A stretch of DNA of 14,808 nt from Clostridia bacterium (GCA_900753285.1 CAADYN010000011.1:1-14808), one strand, 5' to 3'; numbered from the stretch's first letter, positions 1-6,791 are shown. Translations and numbers: made by a program. Notes: generated by a model from the sequence alone, not told the origin.

Positions 1-411
1 AAGCGCGCCGATTAATGCGTTCACCGCCACGTCGATATCCGTCCCTTTCAGATCCTTGCCGCCCTCCATCTCCGCGAGCACGTCCTTCGCCTCGTCGTTA
101 AGCGCGCTGCAGGATATAACCTTTTCGAGGGAGTTGATTTTCAGCTCGATGCTCGGATTCACGTCAAGCGAGACAACGGTGCTGACAGTGCAGGCGCGTG
201 TGTAATATGCTCCTCCGCCGCCCATGATTGCAAGTGCGAGACAAGCCGCGATTGCGCCCTTCAGATATCTTTTTGTATTGTTCTTTGTTTTCATAACTTC
301 TAAAACCGTACCTTTCTCGTCGGAAATGCGGGAGAGGACACCGTTTATATCGTTCGGCGCGGTTTTTGCTATTGCGTCCGCAAGCTTTCTTTCAACTTCA
401 CGATTATTCAT
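1..411 (-). CDS. Membrane anti-sigma factor with RsgI-like extracellular motif (partial, cut by left edge)
   Basis: This frame is open from an ATG at 411 to the window edge, giving the first 137 residues. The start is preceded by AGGAGG with 8 bases spacing, and its first 8 bases overlap the end of the sigma factor gene, so the two are translationally coupled. Residues 1-48 are hydrophilic and cytoplasmic, about 50-70 form one membrane helix (GAIAACLALAIMGGGG), and the motif DVNPSIEL at 83-90 follows at once. That motif is characteristic of the extracytoplasmic domain of RsgI-type anti-sigma factors. In clostridial RsgI proteins, self-cleavage at an Asn-Pro bond in this domain has been reported; the N85-P86 pair is present here. 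Inferred role: hold the ECF sigma factor inactive at the membrane and release it on an external signal. The C-terminal part, which would carry any ligand-binding domain, lies outside the window. Confidence 0.8.
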   Translation of the reverse strand, partial: MNNREVERKLADAIAKTAPNDINGVLSRISDEKGTVLEVMKTKNNTKRYLKGAIAACLALAIMGGGGAYYTRACTVSTVVSLDVNPSIELKINSLEKVISCSALNDEAKDVLAEMEGGKDLKGTDIDVAVNALIGAL

Positions 412-1012
412 TCGTGCCGCCTCCTTCTATGTGTTTTTTGAGCTTTTTTATTGCTCTTGCATATTTCGACAGGACGGTTGCCAGCGCCATATCAAGCTCC
501 GATGCGATTTCGCGGTGCTTCATTCCTGATACGGCGTGCAATATTACTATGCGTCTTTCGGTTTCGTCCAGCTTTTTCAGCGCGTCTCCGAGTATTTCTC
601 TGTCCTCAAACGTAAGGCTTTCGCTTTTCTCGGGTATCGCGTTCCATTCGCCATCGTCAAGGTATGCTTCACGACCGCTTTTTCTCAGCTTCATCAGACA
701 GATGTTGCGGCATATCGTGAATATCCATGCCATCGGAGTTCCGTGCGGTTTATACTGTCCCGCCGCGCTCCATATTCTGACATATGTGTCCTGCATGGCG
801 TCTCCCGCGTCATGAGTTGAGCCGAGGCAGCTCAGTGCAAAGCCGTATACAGCAGTTCGGGTCAGCTCATACAGCCTCTCAAGTGCATCGCGCTCACCGG
901 AAGCTATTCCCGACAACAGCTTCTCAAGCTCACGCTTTCCCGCGGCACTATTTGTTTTTTCATGTTCGCGCAGTTCACTCGGAACTATCTCGCGCTCTGC
1001 CAAACTAAGCAT
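404..1012 (-). CDS. ECF-type RNA polymerase sigma factor
   Basis: A 202-residue sigma-70 family protein of the extracytoplasmic-function type. Region 2 spans about residues 43-113 and includes DAGDAMQDTYVRIW and the helix around MAWIFTICRN, which binds the -10 element and core polymerase. Region 4 spans about 140-195 (LDETERRIVILHAVSGMKHREIA), a helix-turn-helix for the -35 element. There is no region 1.1 or 3. The frame can be extended to 1135, but ATG 1012 is preferred because AGGAGAG lies 6 bases upstream, the length then fits the family, and the extension would run into the end of the preceding gene. The anti-sigma gene overlaps its last codons. Regulation is expected through that anti-sigma factor; a possible sigma-A promoter sits at 1107-1135. 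Confidence 0.93.
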   Translation of the reverse strand: MLSLAEREIVPSELREHEKTNSAAGKRELEKLLSGIASGERDALERLYELTRTAVYGFALSCLGSTHDAGDAMQDTYVRIWSAAGQYKPHGTPMAWIFTICRNICLMKLRKSGREAYLDDGEWNAIPEKSESLTFEDREILGDALKKLDETERRIVILHAVSGMKHREIASELDMALATVLSKYARAIKKLKKHIEGGGTNE

Positions 1013-1106
1013 AGTTTTCTCTCCTGTCGTACTATAAATGCTCGACAAGTCATTTTTATTGCACGCTTCCGAAAAATTTTTTTTGAAAATATTTTTTCGG
1101 TACGGT

Positions 1107-1135
1107 TTAGAAAGTTTTTCCTTATAAAATGTCAA
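1107..1135 (-). promoter_or_regulatory. Possible sigma-A promoter for the sigma/anti-sigma pair
   Basis: On the minus strand a perfect -35 TTGACA (1130-1135) is followed after 17 bases by TTCTAA (1107-1112), a weak -10. The -35 lies inside the last codons of the upstream HTH gene. The 109 bases between the two genes are otherwise AT-rich with no clear hairpin terminator, so readthrough from the HTH gene is also possible. Confidence 0.3.
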
Positions 1136-1670
1136 GTATACCGTAAAGGCTTGTGCTCATCTTATCCGTGAACTGCAGGAGTGTGTCGCGGAACCAGCCT
1201 ATGTCCGGATTGAGCTTGTCGTATATCAGCACGCCGACTATGACAAGCACGAGTATCGCTATGATTATCGCCTGTCCCGTTATGAGTTGGGAACGCTGGA
1301 ACAACACCTTACGCGCGCTTTGGAGGGCATCCTCATTTGCCGCGAGGAGCTGTTCCTTTGCCGCAAGCTCAGCGTTCAGCCTTTCGTTTTCGTACCTCAG
1401 CTTTTCAAGCTCACGCTGTAATTTGTCCGTGTCGCAGCCCTCTATGCCGAAGCCGTAGTCAAATGACGCGCCGCAAGCCTTATAAAGCTTCACGACCTGT
1501 ATCAGATCAGGCGACTTCTGTCTTCCGGTTTTCAGTCTGCTTATTATGTTCGCGTCGACTCCCGACTCCTCAGCGATAGCCACCGCCGTAGTCAGCCCCT
1601 TCTTTCGCGCGCACTCAAAGAGATAATCAAATTGCTTGGTATTGTCCCAAATATCTTCGTCTAACATCAT
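1122..1670 (-). CDS. Membrane-anchored XRE-like HTH regulator with coiled coil
   Basis: A 182-residue protein built of three parts. Residues about 14-70 resemble an XRE-type helix-turn-helix (TAVAIAEESGVDANIISRLKTGR, then a segment ending in the YKACG region). Residues 82-122 are a charged heptad-rich coiled coil (LQRELEKLRYENERLNAELA). Residues about 130-151 are one very hydrophobic membrane helix, followed by a 30-residue tail that would face outward if the HTH is cytoplasmic. The ORF opens at 1712, but ATG 1670 is chosen because AGGAG stands 8 bases before it. It is likely a dimeric DNA-binding protein tethered to the membrane, possibly sensing the envelope; target and signal are unknown. 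It lies 109 bases upstream of the ECF sigma gene on the same strand, which fits a shared envelope-stress role. Inverted AT-rich repeats just upstream may be its own operators. Confidence 0.8.
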   Translation of the reverse strand: MMLDEDIWDNTKQFDYLFECARKKGLTTAVAIAEESGVDANIISRLKTGRQKSPDLIQVVKLYKACGASFDYGFGIEGCDTDKLQRELEKLRYENERLNAELAAKEQLLAANEDALQSARKVLFQRSQLITGQAIIIAILVLVIVGVLIYDKLNPDIGWFRDTLLQFTDKMSTSLYGILDIL

Positions 1671-1693
1671 AATCTTATCTCCTAATATTATCT

Positions 1694-1759
1694 GTGAAAA
1701 TTTAATATTCACCGGTCAAGCCGCGCTTTTTGCCCATAAAATGGTAAAATATTAAATTT
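1694..1759. promoter_or_regulatory. Pair of inverted AT-rich sites in divergent intergenic region (candidate operators)
   Basis: AAATTTAATATT at 1698-1709 recurs in inverted orientation as AATATTAAATTT at 1748-1759. Both copies are flanked on the same side by an ACC-type trinucleotide (CACC and, inverted, GGTAA). The first copy also lies in a near-palindrome GTGAAAATTTAATATTCAC (1694-1712). The sites sit between the minus-strand HTH gene and the plus-strand RNA, and the second overlaps a possible -35 of the latter. Autoregulation by the HTH protein is an inference; the low complexity of the motif weakens it. Confidence 0.35.
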
Positions 1760-1780
1760 GGCTATCAAATGTGGCATAAT
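1752..1780 (+). promoter_or_regulatory. Weak candidate promoter for the structured RNA
   Basis: TTAAAT (1752-1757) and CATAAT (1775-1780) are 17 bases apart on the plus strand. The predicted transcript would begin near 1787, about 16 bases before the first hairpin. The -35 is poor, so this rests mainly on position. Confidence 0.3.
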
Positions 1781-1786
1781 CATGTA

Positions 1787-2055
1787 TGAATATCAGCAGT
1801 GAGGAGGTATAATGAGGTCAGAGAAGCAGACGGTACCTCCCCGCAGGGATACGGAAAATATCGGAGGTATCGCGCCGCTTCGGATCACGGTGATACCACT
1901 CCGCCGTTTTTGGCAGGCTCGCGTCCGTAGTTTGACGACAGCGGGATGCGAACCGAGCTTTACGGTGGGGTGTTATCATATAATAAATATTAACTTTCCC
2001 GCCGTATATACATTAATTATAACACAAGCGTAATATCCAGTCAACAGTTTTTTTG
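1787..2055 (+). ncRNA. Candidate structured RNA or 5' leader with pseudoknot
   Basis: This stretch has no convincing protein but has dense complementary segments. Helix 1 pairs GGAGGTA (1803-1809) with TACCTCC (1834-1840). Helix 2 starts with a second GGAGGTAT (1863-1870), pairs with ATACC-A-CTCC (about 1894-1902) and contains an inner CGCCG/CGGTG stem. Helix 3 pairs GCTCG (1917-1921) with CGAGC (1954-1958) and encloses CGTC/GACG. Then TACGGTGGG (1961-1969) pairs with CCCGCCGTA (1998-2006), while GTGTTAT (1970-1976), in its loop, pairs with ATAACAC (2019-2025) outside it: an H-type pseudoknot. Two pairs are G-U only if the plus strand is transcribed, which supports this strand. Uridine runs follow at about 2047-2059. 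It may be free-standing or the leader of the small gene at 2104. I do not recognise a known RNA class. Confidence 0.5.
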
Positions 2056-2103
2056 CTATTTTTTACCACAAATTTTACGTGCGGGTTTCGGGAGGCAAGT
2101 ATA

Positions 2104-2328
2104 ATGCAGGCACAGAAGTACATACTCATCAAAAGCAGCTACACACTTGAAGACGCAGAACACACGACCTACGGAATTGCGCTTGCCGACGGCTCTGACC
2201 TTATTCAGTCGGTGAGCGGTCTTTCCAGTGACAAGCAGAGGGTCGAGCGCCTTGCTGAGCTATGTACACAGCTTGACTTATCCCCCGAGCATCTCTCCGA
2301 CGTAATAGAAGACTTTCTCGCGGAATAA
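2104..2328 (+). CDS. Small acidic protein, DUF6514-like
   Basis: A 74-residue protein and the only confident plus-strand protein gene in the window. The start at 2104 is chosen because GGGAGG lies 8 bases upstream; an in-frame ATG at 2053 lacks a ribosome binding site. The sequence has a short beta-rich N-terminal half (YGIALADGSDLIQSVSGLS) and a C-terminal helical part ending LSPEHLSDVIEDFLAE. This resembles from memory the DUF6514 family of small clostridial proteins, whose function is unknown. It has no membrane segment or signal peptide. It lies 78 bases downstream of the predicted RNA pseudoknot and may be under its control. It converges with the hydrolase gene on the other strand, whose reading frame overlaps its last 124 bases. 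Confidence 0.75.
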   Translation: MQAQKYILIKSSYTLEDAEHTTYGIALADGSDLIQSVSGLSSDKQRVERLAELCTQLDLSPEHLSDVIEDFLAE

Positions 2329-2966
2329 AAAAACGGCTCACCTAGCTTTGGCAAACCGTCGTTTGGTTTTTTTACAGTCATAAGGCAAAAGTCGCAGCAT
2401 TCGTTTCCCCTGCCGAGAGTTTTCGTCCTGCGCCACACGAGCTTTTTATGCAGTCCCTCGTAGGTGATATCGTCGCTGTCGCAGAAGCAGTGGCAAAGCT
2501 CGGGGCAGTTGTACCTTGCGCAGGTGTCGTGATACGGGCATTTTAACATATCGACACGCCACACGCCGCCGCTTGTCTGAATTTCGTTTGCAAGAAAGCC
2601 TGCTGACTCGCCGAACATTTTACGCGTACCTTTTGTGAACATCCATGGTACGGCTTTATAGATGAGCGGAATACGCACGATACGGACGAAGGTCTTATGC
2701 AGTCTGTGGGCGTTGTCCTCGATGTAGCCGTGGATTATATCGAGCGCTTTTTCCTTCGGCATGACTGCGGAGAGCGTTTCGTAGGCGGCGATACCCGGCA
2801 TAATCTGGTTTTCGAGATGGAACTTTTTGTCCTTTGTCTCGCCGGAGTTCTCTTCCCGAATGACTGCTATCCGCTTTTCGAGGGCAGTTATCAGCTCTTG
2901 TGCCTTATCGGGATACATTTCGCGGACGGTTTTCTCTAGTCCCGAGACAATGTAGTTTTTCTTCAT
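2205..2966 (-). CDS. L-2-amino-thiazoline-4-carboxylic acid hydrolase-family protein
   Basis: The first ~198 residues fit the ATC hydrolase family. Conserved features are the Cys-rich block CPYHDTCARYNCPELCHCFCD at about 143-163, then DD..Y, a WRRTKTLGRGNECCDF segment (178-193) and a helical N-terminal half. The founding enzyme hydrolyses a cysteine-precursor thiazoline; most relatives have unknown substrates, so only the fold is assigned. The frame opens with GTG at 2972, but ATG 2966 is favoured because AGGGAG precedes it by 5 bases. Beyond residue ~198 the frame continues for about 55 residues through a terminator-like hairpin and then antisense to the convergent small gene (residues ~213-253). 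That tail is compositionally odd (many Ser and Arg), so the natural stop may have been lost. A consensus promoter stands at 3061-3089. Confidence 0.8.
   Translation of the reverse strand: MKKNYIVSGLEKTVREMYPDKAQELITALEKRIAVIREENSGETKDKKFHLENQIMPGIAAYETLSAVMPKEKALDIIHGYIEDNAHRLHKTFVRIVRIPLIYKAVPWMFTKGTRKMFGESAGFLANEIQTSGGVWRVDMLKCPYHDTCARYNCPELCHCFCDSDDITYEGLHKKLVWRRTKTLGRGNECCDFCLMTVKKPNDGLPKLGEPFFYSARKSSITSERCSGDKSSCVHSSARRSTLCLSLERPLTD
2327..2373. terminator. Bidirectional terminator between convergent genes
   Basis: An A run (2327-2333) and a T run (2367-2373) flank pairable segments: AAACGG (2331-2336) with CCGT-C-GTTT (2356-2364), or the compact alternative CAAAC-CGTC-GTTTG (2352-2365) followed directly by seven T. 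It fits rho-independent termination of the small plus-strand gene and, in the other direction, of the hydrolase transcript, although the hydrolase frame reads through it. Confidence 0.5.
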
Positions 2967-2988
2967 ATGCACTCCCTTGATGTGATTT

Positions 2989-3057
2989 GCGGTTAGAACA
3001 GGCTAACCACATTGCGTAAAAAAACCGTATCACGTCAGTTTTGTTTTGCAATATGGT
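2989..3057 (-). promoter_or_regulatory. Hydrolase 5' leader with two competing inverted repeats
   Basis: In the leader of the hydrolase mRNA, GTGGTTAG pairs with CTAACCGC (3003-3010 with 2989-2996 on the plus strand, one G-U), a stable hairpin just ahead of the ribosome binding site. The same GTGGT also belongs to GCAATGTGGT (3006-3015), which can pair over 10 bases with ACCATATTGC (3048-3057) at the very start of the transcript. The two pairings exclude each other. A run of seven T lies between them. This could be a switch or just a dyad operator; part of the upstream arm may precede the transcription start. Confidence 0.3.
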
Positions 3058-3060
3058 TTT

Positions 3061-3089
3061 ATTATATCACCGACCGTGCGTTTTTTCAA
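3061..3089 (-). promoter_or_regulatory. Consensus sigma-A promoter of the hydrolase gene
   Basis: On the minus strand TTGAAA (3084-3089), a 17-base spacer and TATAAT (3061-3066) form a near-perfect promoter. Transcription should start near 3054, giving a leader of about 88 bases before the hydrolase ATG. Confidence 0.78.
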
Positions 3090-3111
3090 GAATTTCGGGC
3101 AATTTTGGTTT

Positions 3112-4911
3112 TCAGGTGTACTTTTCGGCTTGGAGCTTGAACATTTCCGCGTATCTGCCGCCCTGCTTCATCAGCTCATCGTGACTGCCCTGCTCGACTA
3201 AGCGTCCGTTTTCGAGATATAGTATCTTATCCGCCAAAAGTCCAATGCTCAGCCTGTGCGATATGATGAGGTTTGTACCGTTAGTAACGGAGTTACTATC
3301 AGAACACAGCAGGCTTTCCGCTACCTTTTGCTCGGACATTACATCCAGTGCGCTCGCGGGTTCGTCAAACAGCTTTAGCCTTCTGCCGCCGAAGCAGTTT
3401 CTCGCAATGACAAGCTTCTGCCACTGACCGCCTGACAGCTCTACTCCGTCACTCTCGAACTCCCGCCCGAGGTTTGTGTCCATGCCGCAAGTCATTAGAT
3501 GCTCCAGTTCCGCGCCGCCGGATTTATAGAACGCGTCGTACAGCCTTTTCTCGTCATGCACCGCCTCCATATCCTGCGCGGCAATTATCTCACGGAGCTT
3601 CAGCTGATATCGGCAGAAATCCTGATATACCACGCCGAAGAGCTTGTACAGCGCGCTTTGGGAATACTCACGCACGTCCACTCCATTTATGTAAATGTGA
3701 CCCTCTCGGCATTCGTACAGACCGCACAGGAGCTTTATGAGAGTGCTTTTTCCGCTGCCGTTTCTGCCGATTAGCGCGATGTTTTCTCCCTCGTTCCATT
3801 CAAAAGAGACGTTTTTTATGACATCCCGCTCATCGTAGCCGAACGACACGTTGTCAAAGCGAATGCTCAGCTTTCCCTCGGGTAAGTCGTCTCTCCCGCC
3901 CCTATCGTCAGCCGAAAGCTCGGAAAAGCACATGAATTTGTCGTACTCGGAGCTTGTCAGAAGCGCGGAGCGTATCACCGACATTATATCCGACACCGAG
4001 GTAAACAGCAGTGCGAAGTCAGCCGTGTAGATGAAGAACTCTCCGATACCAATCTCGCCGCGAACCGTACTCAATGCGCAGATGTACATTATCACGCCGG
4101 AATATACAACCTCTGTCGCTCCGATGAGGACTGATATCGCGCTCTTTCTGCGGTTCACACTGTTCACGAGCCTTTGATTCTTGTGCTTGCAGCTCGTCCA
4201 TTTTTCGAGTATCTTTCCCGATATGCCGAAAAGCCTTGTCTCCTTTGCCGCAGTTGAGCTGTTCAGGAGGTCCGTGTAGTAGTCCTCGGCGTGTCTTCCG
4301 CGGTTCAGTATGCCCTCGGACTTCTCGTCGTACCGCTCTCCCGCAAGATTCAGCGCAAACAACGGAACTGCGGCTACCATAGCAAGGCAGGTGAGCAGAG
4401 CATTATACGGCATTAAGATAACGCAGACGCCGACAATTGTAATAAAGCTCGTCAAAATCTCGTTGAGACAGCCGTTGAGCGACCACACGGAAAAATCGTC
4501 GCGTATCACATCCTTCAGCTTGTCGTAGCTCGCCGATGAATCGAAGAATATCTGCTTGAAGCGCGTGGTTTTCTCCATCGTGTACAGCATCATAGACTCG
4601 TCAGCCGCCAGCGCCATCTTGTAAAACACCTTGCTTTGCAGTTTCGAAAACAGTCTGTCGCCGCCTTTTATGAGCACGAGCAGCACAAACCAGACTAAAA
4701 CCGTACTGAGGCTTCCTCCCTCGAACAGTTCTCCTATTCCGCCGAGCATTCTGCCGTTTACAACAGTAGAGACGACATTCACGACTGGGGAGACGACGAG
4801 CGCTAGAAGCCATAGCAGCATTTTTCCCTTGCCGTAGCTCCATATCATACGCATGGAGAGCGCACTGTATCGGCAGGTCTTTTTTATTTTCTCAAACATC
4901 ACCGTTGTCAT
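3112..4911 (-). CDS. ABC exporter half-transporter, membrane plus ATPase domain (second gene of pair)
   Basis: A 599-residue type-I ABC exporter subunit. Residues about 28-325 form the six-helix membrane domain, and residues 345-599 the nucleotide-binding domain with Walker A GRNGSGKST (382-390), Q-loop Gln 430, signature LSGGQ (492-496), Walker B LKLFDEP (512-518) and switch His 552. All ATPase motifs are intact. The start at 4911 is supported by GAGGTG 7 bases upstream, inside the end of the preceding gene; the two genes overlap by 20 bases, so translation is coupled. Together the products should form a heterodimer that exports a small or peptide substrate from the cytoplasm; no substrate can be assigned. 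There is no peptidase domain of the kind found in bacteriocin exporters. No clear terminator follows. Confidence 0.93.
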   Translation of the reverse strand: MTTVMFEKIKKTCRYSALSMRMIWSYGKGKMLLWLLALVVSPVVNVVSTVVNGRMLGGIGELFEGGSLSTVLVWFVLLVLIKGGDRLFSKLQSKVFYKMALAADESMMLYTMEKTTRFKQIFFDSSASYDKLKDVIRDDFSVWSLNGCLNEILTSFITIVGVCVILMPYNALLTCLAMVAAVPLFALNLAGERYDEKSEGILNRGRHAEDYYTDLLNSSTAAKETRLFGISGKILEKWTSCKHKNQRLVNSVNRRKSAISVLIGATEVVYSGVIMYICALSTVRGEIGIGEFFIYTADFALLFTSVSDIMSVIRSALLTSSEYDKFMCFSELSADDRGGRDDLPEGKLSIRFDNVSFGYDERDVIKNVSFEWNEGENIALIGRNGSGKSTLIKLLCGLYECREGHIYINGVDVREYSQSALYKLFGVVYQDFCRYQLKLREIIAAQDMEAVHDEKRLYDAFYKSGGAELEHLMTCGMDTNLGREFESDGVELSGGQWQKLVIARNCFGGRRLKLFDEPASALDVMSEQKVAESLLCSDSNSVTNGTNLIISHRLSIGLLADKILYLENGRLVEQGSHDELMKQGGRYAEMFKLQAEKYT

Positions 4912-6544
4912 GACAACACACCTCGCTGTTTCCGTGGTACGACGACGACTGAACCTTCCACATTTCCGCGTATGCGCCGTTTTTCGCGAGAAGCCCGTAG
5001 TGAGTGCCGCTTTCCGTTATCCTGCCATCCTTTAAAACGATGACTCTGTCGCATAGCTTTGCCGCGCTCAGTCTGTGCGAAACGAGGACGGTCGTCTTTT
5101 CCTTATTGACTTCAAGGAAGCTGTGCAGTATTTCCTCCTCGGCAAACGCGTCAAGTGCGGATGTAGGCTCGTCAAGCACCGTTAATGCCCTATTTTGAAG
5201 CAGACAGCGTGCGAGGGCTATTTTCTGCTTCTCACCGCCGGACAAGTCTATTCCTGTTTTGTCTCCGCTTCTGCCTATCACGGTGTCCATGCCGTCGCGG
5301 AATGTTTCCTCACGCAGATTGCCGCCGCCTACGTTTTCCATCGCGCGCCACAGCTCATCATCGGAATAAGCCTTGCCGCATCCGAGCAAAAGGGATTCTC
5401 GCAGTGTGGCGTCGTAGGTCAGATAGTCCTGGAACACAACGGAAAACAGCGTGTACAGAGAAGACTGCGAAAACTCCGACACTTCTCTCCCGCCGATGAG
5501 AATCCTGCCTGACGTAGGCTCGTACAGACCGCACAGCAGCTTTATGAGGGTAGTTTTTCCCGCTCCGTTCAGTCCGATAAGCGCGATTTTCTCACCCGAT
5601 TTTATCGTAAAGCTGATGTTTTTGAGCGTATCGCTGTCAGTGCGGTTATAGCGGAACGACACGTTTTGAAACTCAATTTCGGGAAGCCGCTCATGCCATT
5701 CAGCCGGTATACACTCTCCATGCCGCTCATCAACGGGTAGACGGAGGTACTCGAAATAGTCCTCGATACGCACCGCTCTGATGTTGTTGTCGCTATAGAA
5801 CCGCACGATATTCTTCACTGCCTCGCCGCACAGTCCGACCGCGCTGAGATAATACGTAAATCCCGCGACGTCAAGCCTTTTCTCCGACACCGCAAAAATA
5901 AGCACAAAAACCGGTACAAAATACTGGAAAACGGATATTATCGCGTCGATAAACAGGCTTTTGCGAGAGTATTGGCTTGAGTATTCCTGCTCGGCTTCGC
6001 TCCATTTTCCGTGGTAATACTTATGTCTCTCGGCGATGAATGGCATATTTCCGAACAGCTTTATCTCCTTTGTATAGCCGCCGTCCATTGACATGTTTTT
6101 GAAATAATTCATGCGGCGCACCATGTAGGTTCTTTTTTTGTCGAAGTCCTCGTACTGAGTTCCGAGCTTTGAGTAGAGTATGAGGGGAATCGCGCCGACA
6201 ATCGTAGTAATCATGATGATTCTCGACATTCCGAAGAGGATAATCGAATACATGACCGTCGTAGAAACGGAGCTTATGAGCTTAAAGAAGCCTGCGATGA
6301 ACTCCGTGACGGTTTCGGTTCCGATTCGGCCCGCGTTCTGCATTTTCTCGTACAAATCGGGGTCGTCGAATGCGTAAAGCTGAATGCGGGAGCTTTTCTC
6401 AAACTTTGCGCGCTCGAGCTTTACGGCAAGAGAATCGTTCAGCATTCCTTCGAGCAATGAGAGCAGTGCGTCCACTATCTTCTGCACGAGCATAACGGAC
6501 ACGACCGCCGCGACAGAGATGAGGATTTTTTCGCCTGTTCCCAC
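4892..6544 (-). CDS. ABC exporter half-transporter, ATPase intact, N-terminus displaced by frameshift (first gene of pair)
   Basis: The uninterrupted frame encodes 550 residues from a GTG at 6544, but this start has no ribosome binding site and falls just after the first membrane helix. A proper start, ATG 6707 with AAAGGA upstream, begins a 44-codon stretch in another frame that supplies the missing helix. Removing one A from the AAAA run at 6573-6576 would join them into a protein of about 604 residues, the usual size. The ATPase domain is complete: Walker A GLNGAGKTT (324-332), Gln 372, LSGGE (434-438), Walker B LTVLDEP (455-461) and His 490. It pairs with the downstream overlapping gene as a heterodimeric exporter. 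Whether the shift is a sequencing error, a real mutation or recoding cannot be decided here. Confidence 0.88.
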   Translation of the reverse strand: MGTGEKILISVAAVVSVMLVQKIVDALLSLLEGMLNDSLAVKLERAKFEKSSRIQLYAFDDPDLYEKMQNAGRIGTETVTEFIAGFFKLISSVSTTVMYSIILFGMSRIIMITTIVGAIPLILYSKLGTQYEDFDKKRTYMVRRMNYFKNMSMDGGYTKEIKLFGNMPFIAERHKYYHGKWSEAEQEYSSQYSRKSLFIDAIISVFQYFVPVFVLIFAVSEKRLDVAGFTYYLSAVGLCGEAVKNIVRFYSDNNIRAVRIEDYFEYLRLPVDERHGECIPAEWHERLPEIEFQNVSFRYNRTDSDTLKNISFTIKSGEKIALIGLNGAGKTTLIKLLCGLYEPTSGRILIGGREVSEFSQSSLYTLFSVVFQDYLTYDATLRESLLLGCGKAYSDDELWRAMENVGGGNLREETFRDGMDTVIGRSGDKTGIDLSGGEKQKIALARCLLQNRALTVLDEPTSALDAFAEEEILHSFLEVNKEKTTVLVSHRLSAAKLCDRVIVLKDGRITESGTHYGLLAKNGAYAEMWKVQSSSYHGNSEVCCHDNGDV

Positions 6545-6554
6545 TTCGATGTTT

Positions 6555-6707
6555 TCAACAAGCGCGCTGATATTTTATGATGACGAAAGGAATGGCGACT
6601 CCGCAGAACAGGGAAAGGACTCTCAGGAGTATGCCGAGCCTTTGCGACCTGCCGAGCAGCCTGAACATTGCTCCGACGTTGCGAAGATACTGTGATGTTT
6701 TTGTCAT
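6555..6707 (-). pseudogene. Out-of-frame 5' end of the first ABC exporter gene
   Basis: From ATG 6707 the frame reads 50 residues beginning MTKTSQYLRNVGAMFRLLG and including the hydrophobic LGILLRVLSLFCGVAIPFVII, then stops at TGA 6555-6557. The first 44 residues look like the normal N-terminus and first membrane helix of an ABC exporter. AAAGGA 6-7 bases upstream and the strong promoter at 6740-6768 show this is the true gene start. Skipping one base in the AAAA run at 6573-6576 continues into NISALVENIEVGTGEK and the long downstream frame. Confidence 0.65.
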
Positions 6708-6739
6708 TGGTATTCCTTTCCCGATGGGGTTATGGTTGT

Positions 6740-6768
6740 ATTATAGCATATCAGCGGGGGTTGCGCAA
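6740..6768 (-). promoter_or_regulatory. Sigma-A promoter with extended -10 for the ABC exporter operon
   Basis: Minus-strand TTGCGC (6763-6768), a 17-base spacer and TATAAT (6740-6745), the latter preceded by TGC as in extended -10 promoters. Transcription should start near 6733, about 26 bases before ATG 6707. The plus strand here is very G-rich (G5 tracts at 6756-6760, 6772-6776 and 6778-6782), the last two lying just upstream of the -35. Confidence 0.82.
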
Positions 6769-6791
6769 GGTGGGGGTGGGGGATTGAGCTC

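Noticed and set aside
1810..1835. GAGGTCAG...AGCAG resembling the conserved loop of signal recognition particle RNA
   Set aside because: The GGAA tetraloop and the short stem that must separate the two halves are missing, so it is not an SRP RNA.
1941..1954. Reverse complement GGTTCGCATCCCGC looks like a tRNA T-arm
   Set aside because: The conserved A of the T-loop is replaced and no acceptor, D-arm or anticodon arm can be placed around it on the minus strand.
1812..2033. A 73-codon plus-strand frame with GAGGAGG just before its ATG
   Set aside because: The ribosome-binding-like sequence is only 4 bases from the ATG and is fully paired in the first RNA hairpin. The product has no recognisable fold, and the frame runs through all the helices and the pseudoknot, so RNA structure explains the region better.
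6756..6782. Possible G-quadruplex upstream of the ABC promoter
   Set aside because: Only three long G tracts and one GG are present, giving at best a weak two-layer quadruplex; not enough to call a feature.
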